Source: Chromobotia macracanthus (Eukaryota; Chordata; Actinopteri; Cypriniformes; Botiidae). From it: DNA of 64,000 nt. Under the pieces are notes generated by a model. It did not search any database. It had not been told where the DNA came from and saw only the letters and a list, made by a program, of their open reading frames with translations. Of the stretch, positions 47,801-58,708 are shown piece by piece (the stretch's first letter is position 1; the number at the start of each line of letters is the position of its first letter). The stretch lies in NCBI GenBank assembly GCA_036877525.1, contig JAZGTH010000002.1:3952001-4016000 (forward strand). Reading direction: 5' to 3'. A program made the position numbers and the translations under genes.

Positions 47801-50629
47801 TTGTTTTCCAGTAAAAATCTTTAAAGCAAGATACATTTACTTGAGAGTCAATCTGCATACCATATTAAAAATTGTTTTCAAAGAAAACAATTTTTGGTCT
47901 TCATCCGACTGGTAAATTGTTTTTTATCTCGTTTTAAGAACAAGCCGTTAGTGAGGTAAATAGATATTGATTTCTAAATAGATTTATACAAATAATGTAT
48001 CTTTGATATAAGGCAAATAGTTTTTCTGAGAATTAATTTCCTGACTTTCCAGGAAGATCTTGGTTTAAAGACTGATCTTGGCAAAAATGCTACTTAAGAA
48101 AATGTTTCCGAAATGGCCTATTGGAAGAACATCTGTGGTTTGTTGTGCTTTCCACCTCGCGTATGAATAGACTGTGGGATTGCAGTGGTTCAGTGAGTGT
48201 GCTGTACTGTACTGTATGTTGTATGAGACTCACAGATCGGGATGCGATGGGCATGCCGGTCTCATCTACAGGACCGATTCCAGAGAACTTTATTAGCCGT
48301 TCCTCTCGTGAGGCAGACATGGCTGAACCTCTGCTTCTTGTTCCACAGTTATATAATCCATCTGTTAAGTTACAAAGAAGTAACAAGATAAACAGTGATG
48401 AAAGAACATTTTGAATGCTAGCTTCATTTTCTTATTTATTTATATATATTTACATGATCCAAATAACGAACATCTTCTCTACACTTACAGGGGACATTTA
48501 CATTAATTCATCTTTTGTTCTGACATTTTGGGATTTTTTATACGTGTTTTAAATTGTTTTTGTAGTTTCTTCTATTTAACTTGAGTAACTACACTGACAC
48601 CAAAATTAAATGTTTTAGTTTTAAAACTGGAATGTTTATCCAACATATCCAATGTTTGCCCAGTATTTTCTAAACTACTCTCTCTATTCGTTTAATTCAT
48701 TTAAAAGCAAGACTGGATCTGATTTATTTAGATTTTATGTCATATGTGATCATGTAGACGACTCACCATTTGACTCAGTCAGGCCATAGCATGATCCAAA
48801 ACTGTGTGATGGGAATCCATCTCCATTGACCTCTGCAACCTGCCAGAAACACCAGTATACTGTATATGAGAAACATGTTTGCATAAAAAGTGGATTAAAA
48901 CACCTTCAGATACACTACAAATATACAGTAATAAGAAAAACATCACACTGTAACCCCACAACAGCGCTAACGGGCTTGTTTGAGTCCTGTTTTTTATTTT
49001 AAAGGCCACAAGGGGGCAGAGCAGTATAAATAGTGTGTCTGCACATATTCATATCTGTAACAATGTCAAAGCTACTGAATCAAAGGTATTTAGTGGCATA
49101 TTGTGGGAAGCTTGGGGGCATTGTAATCACATGTTCAAAATCCAATAAAATGTAATTGCACAAGTTGAATGGCCATGATGACTTTATTCTGCAACAATGA
49201 TGTTATCGCTGTGCTCTTGCCTTGGGTGCGGAAGACGCAGAGGCTGAACTGCTGTCGTATGGACTTAGGGGAGGTGTAGGCAAACCAGGAGTAATCACAA
49301 CTACTTCCTGGGTCATATGTGGAGTCATGACGTGCTGCCCTGACCCACTGCCAGGAAGAGCCTCGTCGGAAAATACAATACATGTGCCATTCAGATGGTC
49401 ATGCACCTCCACTTCTTTCTGAGAGAACAGAGAAAGATGTGATTCAATTACCCAAAATAAGAGTTTTTAATGAAGAAGATATGGTTTCCTTAGTATAATT
49501 CTACTTTGCTGGTAGAATCTTTAATACACCATTATGGGGCATTTATTATTTATTATAAAAACTTATGGACATAGGTTTTTCTTGTCTGCTGCCTTTGACA
49601 TCACAGTTCACTACAATTTTAGGATAGTGAAGGGGTTAGGTCTGTGAAAATAGCCAATCAGCATGTCAGGATGCTATTTCCTGCTTACAAAGCAAATGTT
49701 GCACCATGTCTGCAAAAAATACTGCCCAACCTAATCTATTATAGCTCATCTTATTGCAAGACCATGTTGCACCCTCTGACAGAAAAAAGGCCCATTGTGG
49801 CCCCATAGTTATATGGGCCACAACAGGAGAAACTTATTAAAACTATATTACAGGGCCTTTGTTGCCTAAGTTGTAACTCTTTGCCAGTGGGGTCATGAAT
49901 ATGTCACCTTTGCCAGTCATATGTCTTAATGGTGATAACAGGTTAGCATCACTGTTAGCCGATTCACTGTATTTGTGTTTTCTGCACCTATTCCCTCATT
50001 TCCTACCCCTCGGGAACCCCACCATCCCTCACTCTCTTCTCACACTGTGACCTAAATAATGCTTCCTCTCTCCATTTGAACTCTGGGGGTCATGGGAAGG
50101 TCCCTGTGTTCTCACAGATGGTAAAACTGTAAATCATGTAGATGCCTTTGTGAGCTGGTCGAGGGAAGGACTAGGGCTTTTTCATGGAAAGTCCAGTCCA
50201 TAAATAGCTCTCTCATTCTCTCGTTCTGACATTGTGTCAGGGACTGTCAACATTTCTTTCCAAGCCATCTTTTAAGGTGATGCTGAACAGCCCAGCCATT
50301 GCCAAAGTTCATAAGTAACACAAGTTTAAAGTACTTAACATTAGGAACAGCTTAGCTGTTTGTGAACTGGTGAAAACTTGCTTTGCTTCAACAGATGCTG
50401 AAATGTTTTGAATGTTAAGAAGAGATTTAGACATCTCAGAGAATATCTGAGAGAATAGATTGAGAGAATAGATTTATATATAACATAAAAAACTCAAGTT
50501 TGCAATACTTGCTTACTAGTAAGGAATATTCGGTATAGTTGTATGCTATTGTAAACACAGCCTGTGATCTACCTGAGACTGCATGTCATCTGCAGGGTTC
50601 CTAGTCAGTAATCTCTCAGATCTCACTGC
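35722..50629 (-). CDS. sorbs3: sorbs3 (vinexin), spliced gene, 20 coding exons; 5' end unresolved
   Basis: Vinexin is a SORBS-family scaffold that anchors vinculin and signalling proteins at focal adhesions and cell junctions. I joined twenty minus-strand exons (listed separately) by matching splice sites and phases; together they give 2166 nt, 721 residues plus stop, with no internal stop. Numbering from the first visible residue: a Ser/Pro-rich start; a SoHo region at about 128-175 with the motifs GIGPVDETGMPIASRS and DWYRSMFKQIHKK; a short charged helical segment near 268-304; SH3-1 at about 361-413; SH3-2 at 436-490; a long Ser/Pro linker; SH3-3 at 659-715. Each SH3 has the conserved W and the GIFP or GTFP turn. 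SH3-1 (KELTLQKGDIVYIH) and the VLEYGEAVA linker fit SORBS3 better than SORBS1 or SORBS2, and the PDLIM2 neighbour agrees. Human vinexin-alpha is 671 residues (from memory), so most of the protein is covered. The true start codon and promoter lie right of 50629. Confidence 0.93.
36347..36453 (-). CDS. sorbs3: sorbs3 exon s, SH3-3 core
   Basis: 107 nt, phase 2 in, 1 out: YKAVYNYKPQNGDELELREG then DIVQVIEKCDDGWFVG. It contains the SH3 ALYDY-like, acidic RT-loop and WFVG signatures. Acceptor atgcag|GT, donor GTAG|gtaatg. Confidence 0.97.
36542..36645 (-). CDS. sorbs3: sorbs3 exon r
   Basis: 104 nt, DGPGTQSSKPKSHVKIPFSS to TDITRQ plus two bases; phase 0 in, 2 out. Acceptor ttttag|GA, donor CAACC|gtgagt. 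Confidence 0.9.
36888..37394 (-). CDS. sorbs3: sorbs3 exon q, rest of SH3-2 and Ser/Pro linker
   Basis: 507 nt, 169 codons, phase 0 to 0. It opens with GEVISIIRCIDDYWLEGRIS then GTNRSGIFPINYVQV, completing SH3-2. About 130 residues of Ser/Pro/Thr/Gln-rich linker follow, with many SP and PxxP steps. Acceptor atttag|GG, donor CAG|gtcagc. It is by far the longest exon of the gene. Confidence 0.96.
37908..38033 (-). CDS. sorbs3: sorbs3 exon p, SH3 linker and start of SH3-2
   Basis: 126 nt, 42 codons, phase 0 to 0. Linker IIPPTEKPTPIKSP, then VLEYGEAVALFNFNADLPVE and LSFRK, the first half of SH3-2. Acceptor ttatag|AT, donor AAG|gtgcca. Confidence 0.95.
38108..38222 (-). CDS. sorbs3: sorbs3 exon o, rest of SH3-1
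   Basis: 115 nt, phase 2 in, 0 out: ELTLQKGDIVYIHRQVDANW then YEGEHHGRVGIFPTSYVE. It is almost identical in pattern to human vinexin SH3-1. Donor GAG|gtatgt. Confidence 0.97.
38789..38835 (-). CDS. sorbs3: sorbs3 exon n, start of SH3-1
   Basis: 47 nt, MKAARAKFYFQAQSP plus two bases, phase 0 in, 2 out. AKFYFQAQ is the first strand (ALYDY position) of SH3-1. Acceptor acacag|AT, donor CCAAA|gtaggt. Confidence 0.93.
38915..38964 (-). CDS. sorbs3: sorbs3 exon m
   Basis: 50 nt, RIMSEMDFPPKKEDRK, phase 1 in, 0 out. Acceptor tctacag|AT, donor AAG|gtattt. It corresponds to the basic stretch before SH3-1 in human vinexin. Its in-frame ATG could serve a short beta-like form, which is inference only. 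Confidence 0.88.
39908..40188. mobile_element. Angel-type foldback element
   Basis: It starts AAGGAATAGTTTAGATGAAA and ends GGTGAACTATCCC, the typical inverted ends. The centre has a near-perfect hairpin, ACTTCCATAG...CTATGGAAGT. It directly abuts the SINE at 40198. Confidence 0.75.
40198..40352 (+). mobile_element. HAmo-like tRNA-derived SINE
   Basis: Head GTAGCTCAATTGGTAGAGCA is a tRNA A-box region, followed by a B-box region (AAAGGTTGTGGGTTTGAT). It ends with the tail AAGTCGCTTTGGATAAAAGC, TGCCAAATGCATAAATGTAA. This is not a working tRNA gene. Confidence 0.85.
40441..40499 (-). CDS. sorbs3: sorbs3 exon l
   Basis: 59 nt, SLIIPCSTVKQGTTPRFIH, phase 2 in, 1 out. Acceptor ccttttccag|CT, donor CATG|gtaaga. 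Found because exon k ends in phase 2 and exon m is open only in phase 1; this stretch supplies exactly that change. No family motif is recognisable. Confidence 0.75.
40777..41398. mobile_element. TIR element (MITE) in sorbs3 intron
   Basis: The left end aaaggcacaatatgtaaaat and the right end, read on the other strand as aagggcacaatatgtaattt, form inverted repeats of about 22 bp bounding about 620 bp. The body resembles a repeat I recall from cyprinids. No transposase is seen. It contains an X-box-like GAAACCATGGCAAC at 40986-40999. Confidence 0.65.
42428..42475. repeat. 20-bp tandem duplication
   Basis: Unit agatcatgctgggatatcat present twice in perfect copies, followed by 8 bases of a third copy. 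Confidence 0.9.
42661..42684. repeat. (TA)12 microsatellite
   Basis: Direct run of TA in a sorbs3 intron, 60 bp from exon k. Confidence 0.95.
42744..42799 (-). CDS. sorbs3: sorbs3 exon k
   Basis: 56 nt, DTKATLTNIEIEGNRLED plus two bases, phase 0 in, 2 out. Acceptor taacag|GA, donor ACAG|gtgagt. Confidence 0.85.
43829..43939 (-). CDS. sorbs3: sorbs3 exon j, charged helical segment
   Basis: 111 nt, ATLVLELNRFEAELDSDIRG then LERKLSQKQ to GRGE, phase 0 to 0. It matches the conserved ELEADL-type helix of SORBS proteins. The donor GAG|gtactg keeps the frame. A nearby AGGG|gtgagg has a better donor consensus but would put a stop in the next exon. Confidence 0.88.
44453..44521 (-). CDS. sorbs3: sorbs3 exon i
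   Basis: 69 nt, 23 codons, SLRSDSKLPLYH to PSIE, phase 0 to 0. Acceptor ccacag|TC, donor GAG|gtgagt. Confidence 0.85.
45028..45125 (+). mobile_element. diverged HAmo-like SINE
   Basis: CTCAGATGGTAGCGCATGACC at the head and AAATGTATTAATGTAAATGTAA at the end resemble the HAmo-type element; the middle is eroded. Confidence 0.5.
45501..45594 (-). CDS. sorbs3: sorbs3 exon h
   Basis: 94 nt, phase 2 in, 0 out. It contains EPKSIFDFEPGKG, the conserved SORBS motif seen in SORBS1 as EPKSIYEYQPGKS. Acceptor taaag|GG, donor CAG|gtaaga. The intron to exon g is only about 110 nt. Confidence 0.92.
45707..45800 (-). CDS. sorbs3: sorbs3 exon g
   Basis: 94 nt, phase 1 in, 2 out, KKLLSSRPPDS to HGVLPDW. Acceptor acatag|AA, donor ACTG|gtgaga. 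It is a linker region of low complexity with no domain. Confidence 0.85.
46385..46408 (-). CDS. sorbs3: sorbs3 exon f, 24-nt microexon
   Basis: 24 nt, phase 1 in, 1 out, giving ESDLDWRE plus one base. Acceptor catag|AG, donor GAAA|gtaagt. The residues resemble the acidic segment with LDW that follows SoHo in human vinexin. It is needed to keep phase between its neighbours in sequence, though skipping it would also keep the frame (24 is a multiple of 3). Confidence 0.8.
46551..46715 (+). mobile_element. tRNA-derived SINE, second family
   Basis: GGTACTGGTTAAAGAAGCTG and GGGTTGTTGGTTTGCATC are A/B-box-like, and the 3' part ends in TGTAAGTCTTGTTGGATAAA, the usual teleost SINE tail. In a sorbs3 intron, about 140 bp from the microexon. 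Confidence 0.6.
47502..47565 (-). CDS. sorbs3: sorbs3 exon e, SoHo region part 2
   Basis: 64 nt, SVNKPKDWYRSMFKQIHKK then PE plus one base; phase 0 in, 1 out. This is the second conserved SoHo block (DWY-MF-QIH). Acceptor cttcag|AG, donor GAGG|gtacgg. Confidence 0.95.
48234..48361 (-). CDS. sorbs3: sorbs3 exon d, SoHo region part 1
   Basis: 128 nt, phase 1 in, 0 out. It carries REERLIKFSGIGPVDETGMP and ends IASRS, the hallmark SoHo core shared by SORBS1-3. Acceptor aacag|AT, donor TCT|gtgagt. Confidence 0.95.
48767..48839 (-). CDS. sorbs3: sorbs3 exon c
   Basis: 73 nt, VAEVNGDG to LTESN plus one base; phase 0 in, 1 out. Acceptor ctggcag|GT, donor AATG|gtgagt. The other two frames contain stops. 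Confidence 0.82.
49221..49418 (-). CDS. sorbs3: sorbs3 exon b, ends at a GC donor
   Basis: 198 nt, 66 codons, KEVEVHDHLNG to SSAPK, phase 0 to 0. It contains a proline-rich stretch, TPGLPTPPLSPY, of SH3-ligand type. The only donor that keeps the frame is CCCAAG|GCAAGAG, a GC-AG site. Reading on meets a stop six codons later. The next exon is open only in phase 0, which this donor supplies. Confidence 0.82.
50573..50629 (-). CDS. sorbs3: sorbs3 exon a (first confident exon)
   Basis: 57 nt, 19 codons, AVRSERLL to DDMQSQ, phase 0 at both ends. A strong polypyrimidine tract with cag precedes it and CAG|gtagat follows. The strong acceptor means it is not the first exon. An in-frame ATG occurs near its end, but there is no reason to take that as the start. 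Confidence 0.75.
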
Positions 50630-51130
50630 CTGAAAGAAAAACAACAGAAGAAAATATTAATTATACATTAAATATTAAATAAAGCAAATACATTAATTGT
50701 CAGCAAAATCAAAATCAACTACAGAGATTTTGGAGTGAGTTAAACACTAAAATGTCTGATTTCATTTAGACATGGTTATTATGATAGTCTGCATTCTTGC
50801 TCAATCATGGTGTGTTAAATTATGATATCTAACACATTGTGCACCCTATTCATATATGAAGGACACTTCAGATGACATAGGCATTAATACAGAGGAAATT
50901 AGATTATAATTAAACTATGTGCTTTATAATCCAATTAGCACAGATAGATTATGAAATATGGTTTAATCCTAAAGGTAAATTCGATAATAAAAAAGTTAAA
51001 ATGTTAAGCAAAATTATTTGTTTGTGAAGATTTTTTGCAAATGTTTCTGCCTAAAAACTGAAAAGCAGCAACTCAGTCCCACACATTAAATTTTTCGTAT
51101 GGCTTTCCATCCGACATCAGCTTTTCCTAC

Positions 51131-51163
51131 CCTGAGAGCGACACTGTGAGCCAAGTGCTCATA
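51131..51163 (-). CDS. possible upstream sorbs3 exon (weak)
   Basis: 33 nt between a good acceptor (ctctctacag) and a donor CTCAGG|gtagga. In phase 0 it reads YEHLAHSVALR, which would join exon a in frame. No homology is recognised, so it may be chance. Confidence 0.25.
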
Positions 51164-52689
51164 CTGTAGAGAGATGTGTTTTCCATATGGAATGATTAAC
51201 TATGAACCAGAGACCATAATGATTGACGTCAATTTCCTGAATATTGCATCCACTGCTATAAACACTGGGTTTTCCACACAGGGGATTGCATATCGGTTTA
51301 TTCTCTTTTTTTTCTCTTGTTCTCTTTTCTGCTGCCCCAGATAACTCACCAGTCTTGAATTAATTTCATTACATAACAGAGAAAGCCACAATTGAATGTG
51401 TGTATGTATGTGTGCTACACAATGATCCCTCAGTACATGAGGGCCCACACATCCATATATGGTGTGTGCGTGTTTATTGTGTTCACTGCTGTTAAATCTT
51501 CATGCTCCATATTTGAAAATACGCAAATTAATGAGATTTGAGCTACCGTGGACAGGAATATTTTTAGCTACAACACAACTACTTTTAGGGTGCTTCACAA
51601 TGTCCATCCCTAGAAAGAACCAGCCAGGACATCAACTGCTTCACTTCTTACGGAATGGCTACAGAAAACACAAATAAGAAAAAACAAAAAAGTTAAAATA
51701 AAAACTAAATAGTTTTCATGGCAGACACTAAATATCCCAAAGCCACATAGTGCCAAACCAAGCAGTTATCTTTCAGTCATGAGGTCATGTGACACATTGA
51801 CACAACGGTCTTTGACATGTCAAAGATGTTACAAACAAATTCTGTTTGTAAGAGGGCCAGGAGTTTAGGTTCATTCAGCTGAACACTATAGCCATTCATG
51901 TTCTAGACAAGATAAGGACACCCAATCTCTAGCCTGTTTTTGCATTTACAAATATGAAAAGCCTTTGTTGCAGACTGGCATTCTTTGTGAAGTAAAATGT
52001 CAAGAGTTATTTAGTGAATGGGAAATTAAAATTATTTTATTAATTGAATTAAAAACTCTACCCAATTCTGAAGTGCTATTCTGAATTGTGAATCGAAGCA
52101 GTGTTTGTTTAATGTATCATACAGTATGTGTCTGGATGTATAGAGGAGACAATCATAGCTGGCAGGTGGGTGTGTTGTTATATACTGTATGTGTATGGAC
52201 CTGTCAGTTGACTGTATCCCACACACAATATCACTCCCAATGGATCTTCTTGACTGTCTGAAACGATGCCAATAAAGAACAAAAAAATTTTAATTCAGTG
52301 CATACCAGTGTAGCCACTGTAAACTGGAAGGCAATCCTGTCTGTTGGTTCTTTAGACCATTATTATCTAAATGATCTCTGTGTGAGAGAGAGAGACTTCA
52401 CATTTCACAACATTCTCTTCAGAGAAGAGAGAAGAATCTTGAAACACATCCTAATATGGTAAAGTCTCCCTTAAACATACATTGGTGAAATATGTTCAGA
52501 TTTCACCTCAGAACACATGAAGCATTACGGCTGTTTGTTCTGAACACTCCACAAACTTTTAGCCAATTACTAAACTCGAGCTTTCGAGCGAGCACCTGCA
52601 ATGCATAAACACAACATTCATATGCAGCTGGCTTGATTTTTTCTTTGTTTTGGTCTGGTACATACTGTGATGGAAGATATATAAGATAC

Positions 52690-52801
<112 letters not shown>

Positions 52802-54429
52802 ATGCTTGATGTGGTACAGGTCTATATCGACAAACAGCTTCCTGTTAAGCATCTTCATCTTCTAAACTGATTTTAGATCATGCGTTGAGTTATTATTGTA
52901 TCCTTTACAAACTTTATCATCCTTTACAAACATTCGGCCTATACAGTTTGGGCCTTGGTTGTATCTTTTTTCTAATTTTTTTTTGTAATAAATTTGTGGA
53001 TGTTCACAACAAATAATTTTGCAGCTTAATTTTCTTTTGGACTGGGAAGGAAGTTTTAAGTTCTAAAATGTTACGATATGTTCTCATACTGTAATGCATC
53101 AAGCATTCCGACTTCAACCTTAAGATCTTAAAAGATCAACTTAAAAGATCAAGGAAAATTTGGTTCCTCACCATATGACAATTTTAATACATGGACAAAA
53201 TTTAGCAACTCAAGGCTACTTACACTTGCACTATATGAACTTTATAAAATGTATTTGTTCCAAAGGCTCAGTATGAATAAGACAGAGGCATTGGCTGGGC
53301 AGATGTGCAAAATCAAAAGTGGGATGAGGAATGTTGCTTTGCATGAGCTCTGTAAACTTTGCAGTGACATCAGATATGCTTTCAGAAGGTCTCTGGCACT
53401 AGACAGGGGTCACAAGCTTGCCTGCAATATCAGAGAGTGTCCTTGAAGGTCTACAATGCTTGTGTTTGTCACCTGCACTGAACTGTTTACTAGGGATGAG
53501 TCTTATATAGTCAGACTTTTGATGCCATGAAATCCCGTCCTCTTTGAAAACCTATGTTTTAGCCAAAAACCAAAGAATATGCAGTTTGTTAGTTTACTTC
53601 CTTTTAAGTGCTTCAAACTAAAGTGAATAACTTTCAAAAACCTTACAAACAATATAACAAAGAAAGCAACTATTTATTCTGAATAAGTGCTTAATGCAGC
53701 ACAAGCAGCAAACATGCAGACCATCTGTGAGGAGCACCGGGTCTAATTAGGACACAAACCTTGTCTGATGAAGGTCTGGTGGACTGTGGTGGACTGTGGT
53801 GAACTGTAGGGGTCAGTAAGTTAATTACTGTGGTTTAATCACCTGCACATGTGCAATTCATCTGTATGTATGAATGCATGCATGTGTGTGGACGCTCAAA
53901 CTGAAAAATATTATGGCACAGGACCATATGTTCATCCAATCATTGCACATGGTCCAAATGCACATATGTTTTAATGTAATACACAACAAATTTAAAATTT
54001 TCGCTGGACTACTGACCACAAACATAATATAATCTGACAAAGATTAGACATCTGACACAGTATACATCACATTCTCATGCTAGATAATACCACTATGCTG
54101 TGCAAAGTCACAATGAAAACTCAATGAAATTGCAGCTTAACTATGCTCACATTCAGACAAAACGGAGTGTAAAAAATATCACTAACTTCAAAACATGAAG
54201 GTGGTTTTCTCAGTTTCAGTGTTGCAGCAGTGTTACTGTGTTTTTCCTGTACAGAGCACATAGTCCCAATGGTATCATGTTTGGAACTTTCCTTGTATCA
54301 CACACATTCACTGATATTTCCAAATGATGTTTCCATGATGTTATATATTGTCTTTAAATAGCTCTGATAACATTTTACATCCCCAAACTCAACAAAACAA
54401 AAGGCATTTTCCAAATGAAACATAGAAGT

Positions 54430-54860
54430 GAAATATTGTTTTCCACAGGCAACTTTAAAGGTAAGGCAGGCAATTTTGGAGAGGCTAGTAATAGCAAGGT
54501 AACTTTAAAAGCATAAGATCCCACCCTCCCTTTAGAGTGCTCTCCATAGCCACGCCTCCTCCAAAATAACTGAACACACTGATGACAGAAGATTGTCTGA
54601 ATGAGCAGGGTACACAGAAGTATCCAAATACATAGTTTGACAGGCAAGTAGGACATCCTACCCTGAATGCAATGATTGGCTGACCTTTTAATGGTTCTGC
54701 ACAGTTTAGACGACTTAGTTATCAGGATGTGAAGAGACTTTCAACCAGCCTAACAAAAACGCTTCTAGAAATAAATAATTACTCCACTTTAAATAAAATG
54801 TCACATATGGCCTTATGGGATACGTAGTCTCCAGTACCTATGACCTATGACGTCTCTGCC
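54430..54860. repeat. probable interspersed repeat
   Basis: The segment with GTAAGGCAGGCAATTTTGGA, CACGCCTCCTCCAAAATAAC and AGGACATCCTACCCTGAATG looks to me like a repeat known from cyprinid genomes. Ends are not defined, and the call is from memory. Confidence 0.4.
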
Positions 54861-57800
54861 ACCAGTAAACTCAAAATGTATTTAAACACACCAACTTATC
54901 TATTATTAAGACATTGCATTTTGGTGAGTAGGAACTGAATAAATGGTAGGACAAGTAATTGCTCCAAGATAATGACATTGACTGTAGCACTGCAGTGCTT
55001 GTGACAGCTGGTATCTGAGAGTTTAAATAGAAACAAACACCAGCATATGTGCATATGATTGCATGTGATAAGATAAAGACAATCCATTATTGTTTTATAG
55101 CATATCATCAACTTTTCTAATATCCTGCAAATCTAAGACTTTTTTAAATCTGAGTGGTCAAGAAAGAGTCAAATCTATTTAAACATTCTGAACATTTGGG
55201 AAAAGCTTTGATAGTTCGAAAGGTATGAGTTAATTTGTCTTGTAGACAATAGTTTGGATCATGACATCATTGTCCAAAGATTAAAGGTCAAAATAAGCAC
55301 AGATCAGTTTGAGGCTGAAAGGTTCAGCAGTGTTTATCAGCATCCACAATAGCTATGCCAAAGACTTAACTGTACTGACAAGATTGCATTGTTCATGAGT
55401 CAAAAGTCAGGGAAAAGAAATGTATCAAATTGGACTGGTTGACCCTCATAACAATAGCAAGTTATAATAATGCAATATCACGCAAGCAAGACCTTGTGAT
55501 ACCACTGCTTTTATATAACAGTTCAACAAGCAACGGAAGGTATGTAAGAAAAGTACACAAGGGGTGTACACAAGGAGTGCCCCAGTGTAAAGTGTCAGTG
55601 TTGTGCTGGTTCAGTATCAGAACTCTTGGAATAACTCTCATCCAATCTGATCTAAAGGACAGGAACTAACTGTTAACTGATAAGTAATATTAAAATATTC
55701 TAAAGTTCCAAAGTAGATTGTTGAAATCAGTCATATTTCTTTTTTTGCCAAATGAACCAACTTATGGGTACAGACCATCAGCTACTGAATGGCAGTTACA
55801 ATGCTGTCATAACATGTGACCATCTCTCAGCCAATCAATCTGTTGAGAAAGTTTCTGAGACTGCTGACAAGGATGTGAAGCTTTATCTTCACTGGAAAAC
55901 TGATGTAAAGGTCATAGTCTATAAATGGTCCATAGTCTAGAATGATCACTCATTTTTGCTCTAAAGGAAATGACATCAGAGCAAGGGGTCACATTGAGTA
56001 TGCAGATGTTTCTAGAGTTTTCAGAGTTTCTTTTAAGAATGAAGCCTCAAATAGGGCCATTCAATCATTAACCAACTCAGTGGAAGGTATGTATACATTT
56101 CTGACCATATTTGTGAGTCCCAACTGACCAGTAAGTGCCAGCACACTATTCCCCAATGAGTGCTTAGCTGAACCTTACTCTCCATTTCTATTCATTTTCT
56201 GAACACTATTTGGAAAATGTCCAGTGTTGACTGGTTTGTTTGTCCACTGAAAAGATGGACCTTTCCATCATGTAGTTTATATAAACATATCAGAAGATGC
56301 AGTACACAGTACAGTACCCTTTCAAAATGAGTAATATCTTGTATTTCTTTATTTAGTATCATACACATTTACAGAAACAAAATTACATCCTTTATATAAA
56401 TGGTTCTCCAATTCAGGCCTATGGACCCACAACATATTTTGTATCAAATCTGTCTCATGACACTCTCTGACAAACTCAGCTAATGGATCTCTTTGTTAAC
56501 AAACTTATGATTTGAATTAGGTGTGTTCAATTAGGGAGAATACAAAATGGGCAATGAGTTCAGAGTTGAGATCCTCTGCTTTATATTATATTATTAATAT
56601 ATTCTATTATTCATATATTATTTTTAGATTCAGTCCAAAAGTGTTTAGCAAGTATTTAACTAATCTACAAATGTCTTACTAATATTTGAATCTGGGAAGA
56701 GGAAAGGCATAAAAAAGCAAAATGACAGAACAACACAAACTTCCAGTAATCCTTACAATTTATTACCCTTTATCATTTCTAGCTTCCTGCAGCGTTTTCT
56801 CTCTCTGATGTAAGCCTGTTGCTCTCTGCCTCTTCCTGAATGTGAGCAGACACCATACAAGGCCTGGTTGTGCGTCTGTTTACAATCTCCTGTTATTGCA
56901 TGATACACACATTAATCAGAGACAGGTCCATGTAATCACCATGTATGGTCCTCCATCTCTCAGCTCAAAGGGGGGGTGGCCCGGTGGCCCCACAAACAAC
57001 TTTACATTCAAGAGCCAAAATGGGCTCAACATCGTTTTTATACAGGAAAAGGCAAAGTCTCCATCCAAAATCAACTACAATCTACAAAGCGTGGAGGCTG
57101 TGAAACACCTGTTTGGACCTGCTGAAGAAGATTCTTATCAGCAAGATGTCTCCCGTTAAACAAAATCATGACTTTTTTTTGTACCTTTATCTATTTGTAA
57201 TGCTGACAGAACTAGATCAGAGGCCGGGACGTGAATTGTGACATGAAGGTCTTCCATAATGTGCCATGCTTATGTACTGAAGCACTCAGGCACACGCTTA
57301 TATACACTCACACACACCATGTAAAAAAATTCTCAAGGAGATCAGTGTGTGCTGCTGAAATCTCTATGATGGACCTGACAGATTCACAAGTGAGGCCCTT
57401 TGGTCTGTTATTCTCACACACAGGAATTTGCCTGACAAAAATACAGCAATATTAAGTGAGATTAAAGCTTTCAGTCATTGCTTAATTTAAAAAAAGAGAA
57501 GGAGCACTCTAAGAAAACATTCTTATCATTCATACTCTTAGCAACTATAGGGTTATGTGACTGGGAAAAGAGGTCTGTCCTCTAACTATACATAATTAAA
57601 ATGGCCTTGATGGATAGATTTGAAAAGTTTGATATACTGGCAAACTGCCTCTGATTACATTGCAATAATACATGAGTTGGCTGATATACAATAGGCAAAT
57701 AAATATTATTTGACCGTTTTGAAAATATTGGCAAATTCAGTAACATAAAGAACTTAAAAACTTAAAGAAACTCTTATACACAAGATAAAATATGTCATTA

Positions 57801-58708
57801 AAACTAAAGGCACACCAAACACTGAAACATTTTAAAAGTCCCTTTCACCTTTACACTAAATTTGTACTGAAATCTTTAATATTAAATGAATAATTAAATT
57901 AATAAGTATTAAATTAATAGGTTTTCAACAGCGGTCTCAAACAATTGAACCCATAACCATTACTTATAACTATTATTAAAATAATAGCCTCAATTTTGCA
58001 CAATATTAAATTAATAACTTCTTGGTAAGCTTGTATCAAACTGTAAACAAATCACACAGTCATTACCATAATTAATTAGCGGCAACCAACTTTTTACCAT
58101 TCACCAAATCTCTAATAACATATACAGATAACAGTTCTAGCAACATCAAGAACTTTTTCATTTTCACCTTTTTAATTTCATTTTTGTCTTCTTTGCAGCA
58201 TTTGCTCATTTCATTTTCTTCCTTCACTGCTTTTAAAACAAACAAATCCCACCAACGACTCTTAATCTATCAAAGAGAGCTCAAAATCAACTTCAGAAGT
58301 GTGCTGCCACTTCAAAACAACCAAAACAACAAAATGATTACATAATCATTTTACAGTGTTTAACAGTATTAGTCGTAAACTCATGCCAACAGGCGGGTGG
58401 CTATCAGAATAAAAAATCAGCTCACCAGTTTGTGTATAAGCCCTGCCACACAAATTTCTCAGGATAACAAATCCCAAAATCCCAAAAGCACAGGTCTGCT
58501 TTGTTTTACAATAATTTTTCAAGTACAATCTGCTCCTTTTCTCTCTTTCTCTCTCTCCCTCTGTTGTCTGTCAGTTCTTTCTCCTTATGTCTTGTTCCCT
58601 CGTTCACTTCTGCTCCCTGTCTACTTAACCTCTGTTAAGTCTTTCACATACTGACACACACATGCACTCTCTCTCCTTGCTCCACCAGCACAGAACCTGT
58701 TGACACAG

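Noticed and set aside
48121..48414. Plus-strand open frame opposite the SoHo exon
   Set aside because: Antisense shadow of the sorbs3 exon at 48234-48361.
56842..57159. Plus-strand open frame of 105 codons
   Set aside because: No motif or homology seen; single isolated frame in intronic sequence.
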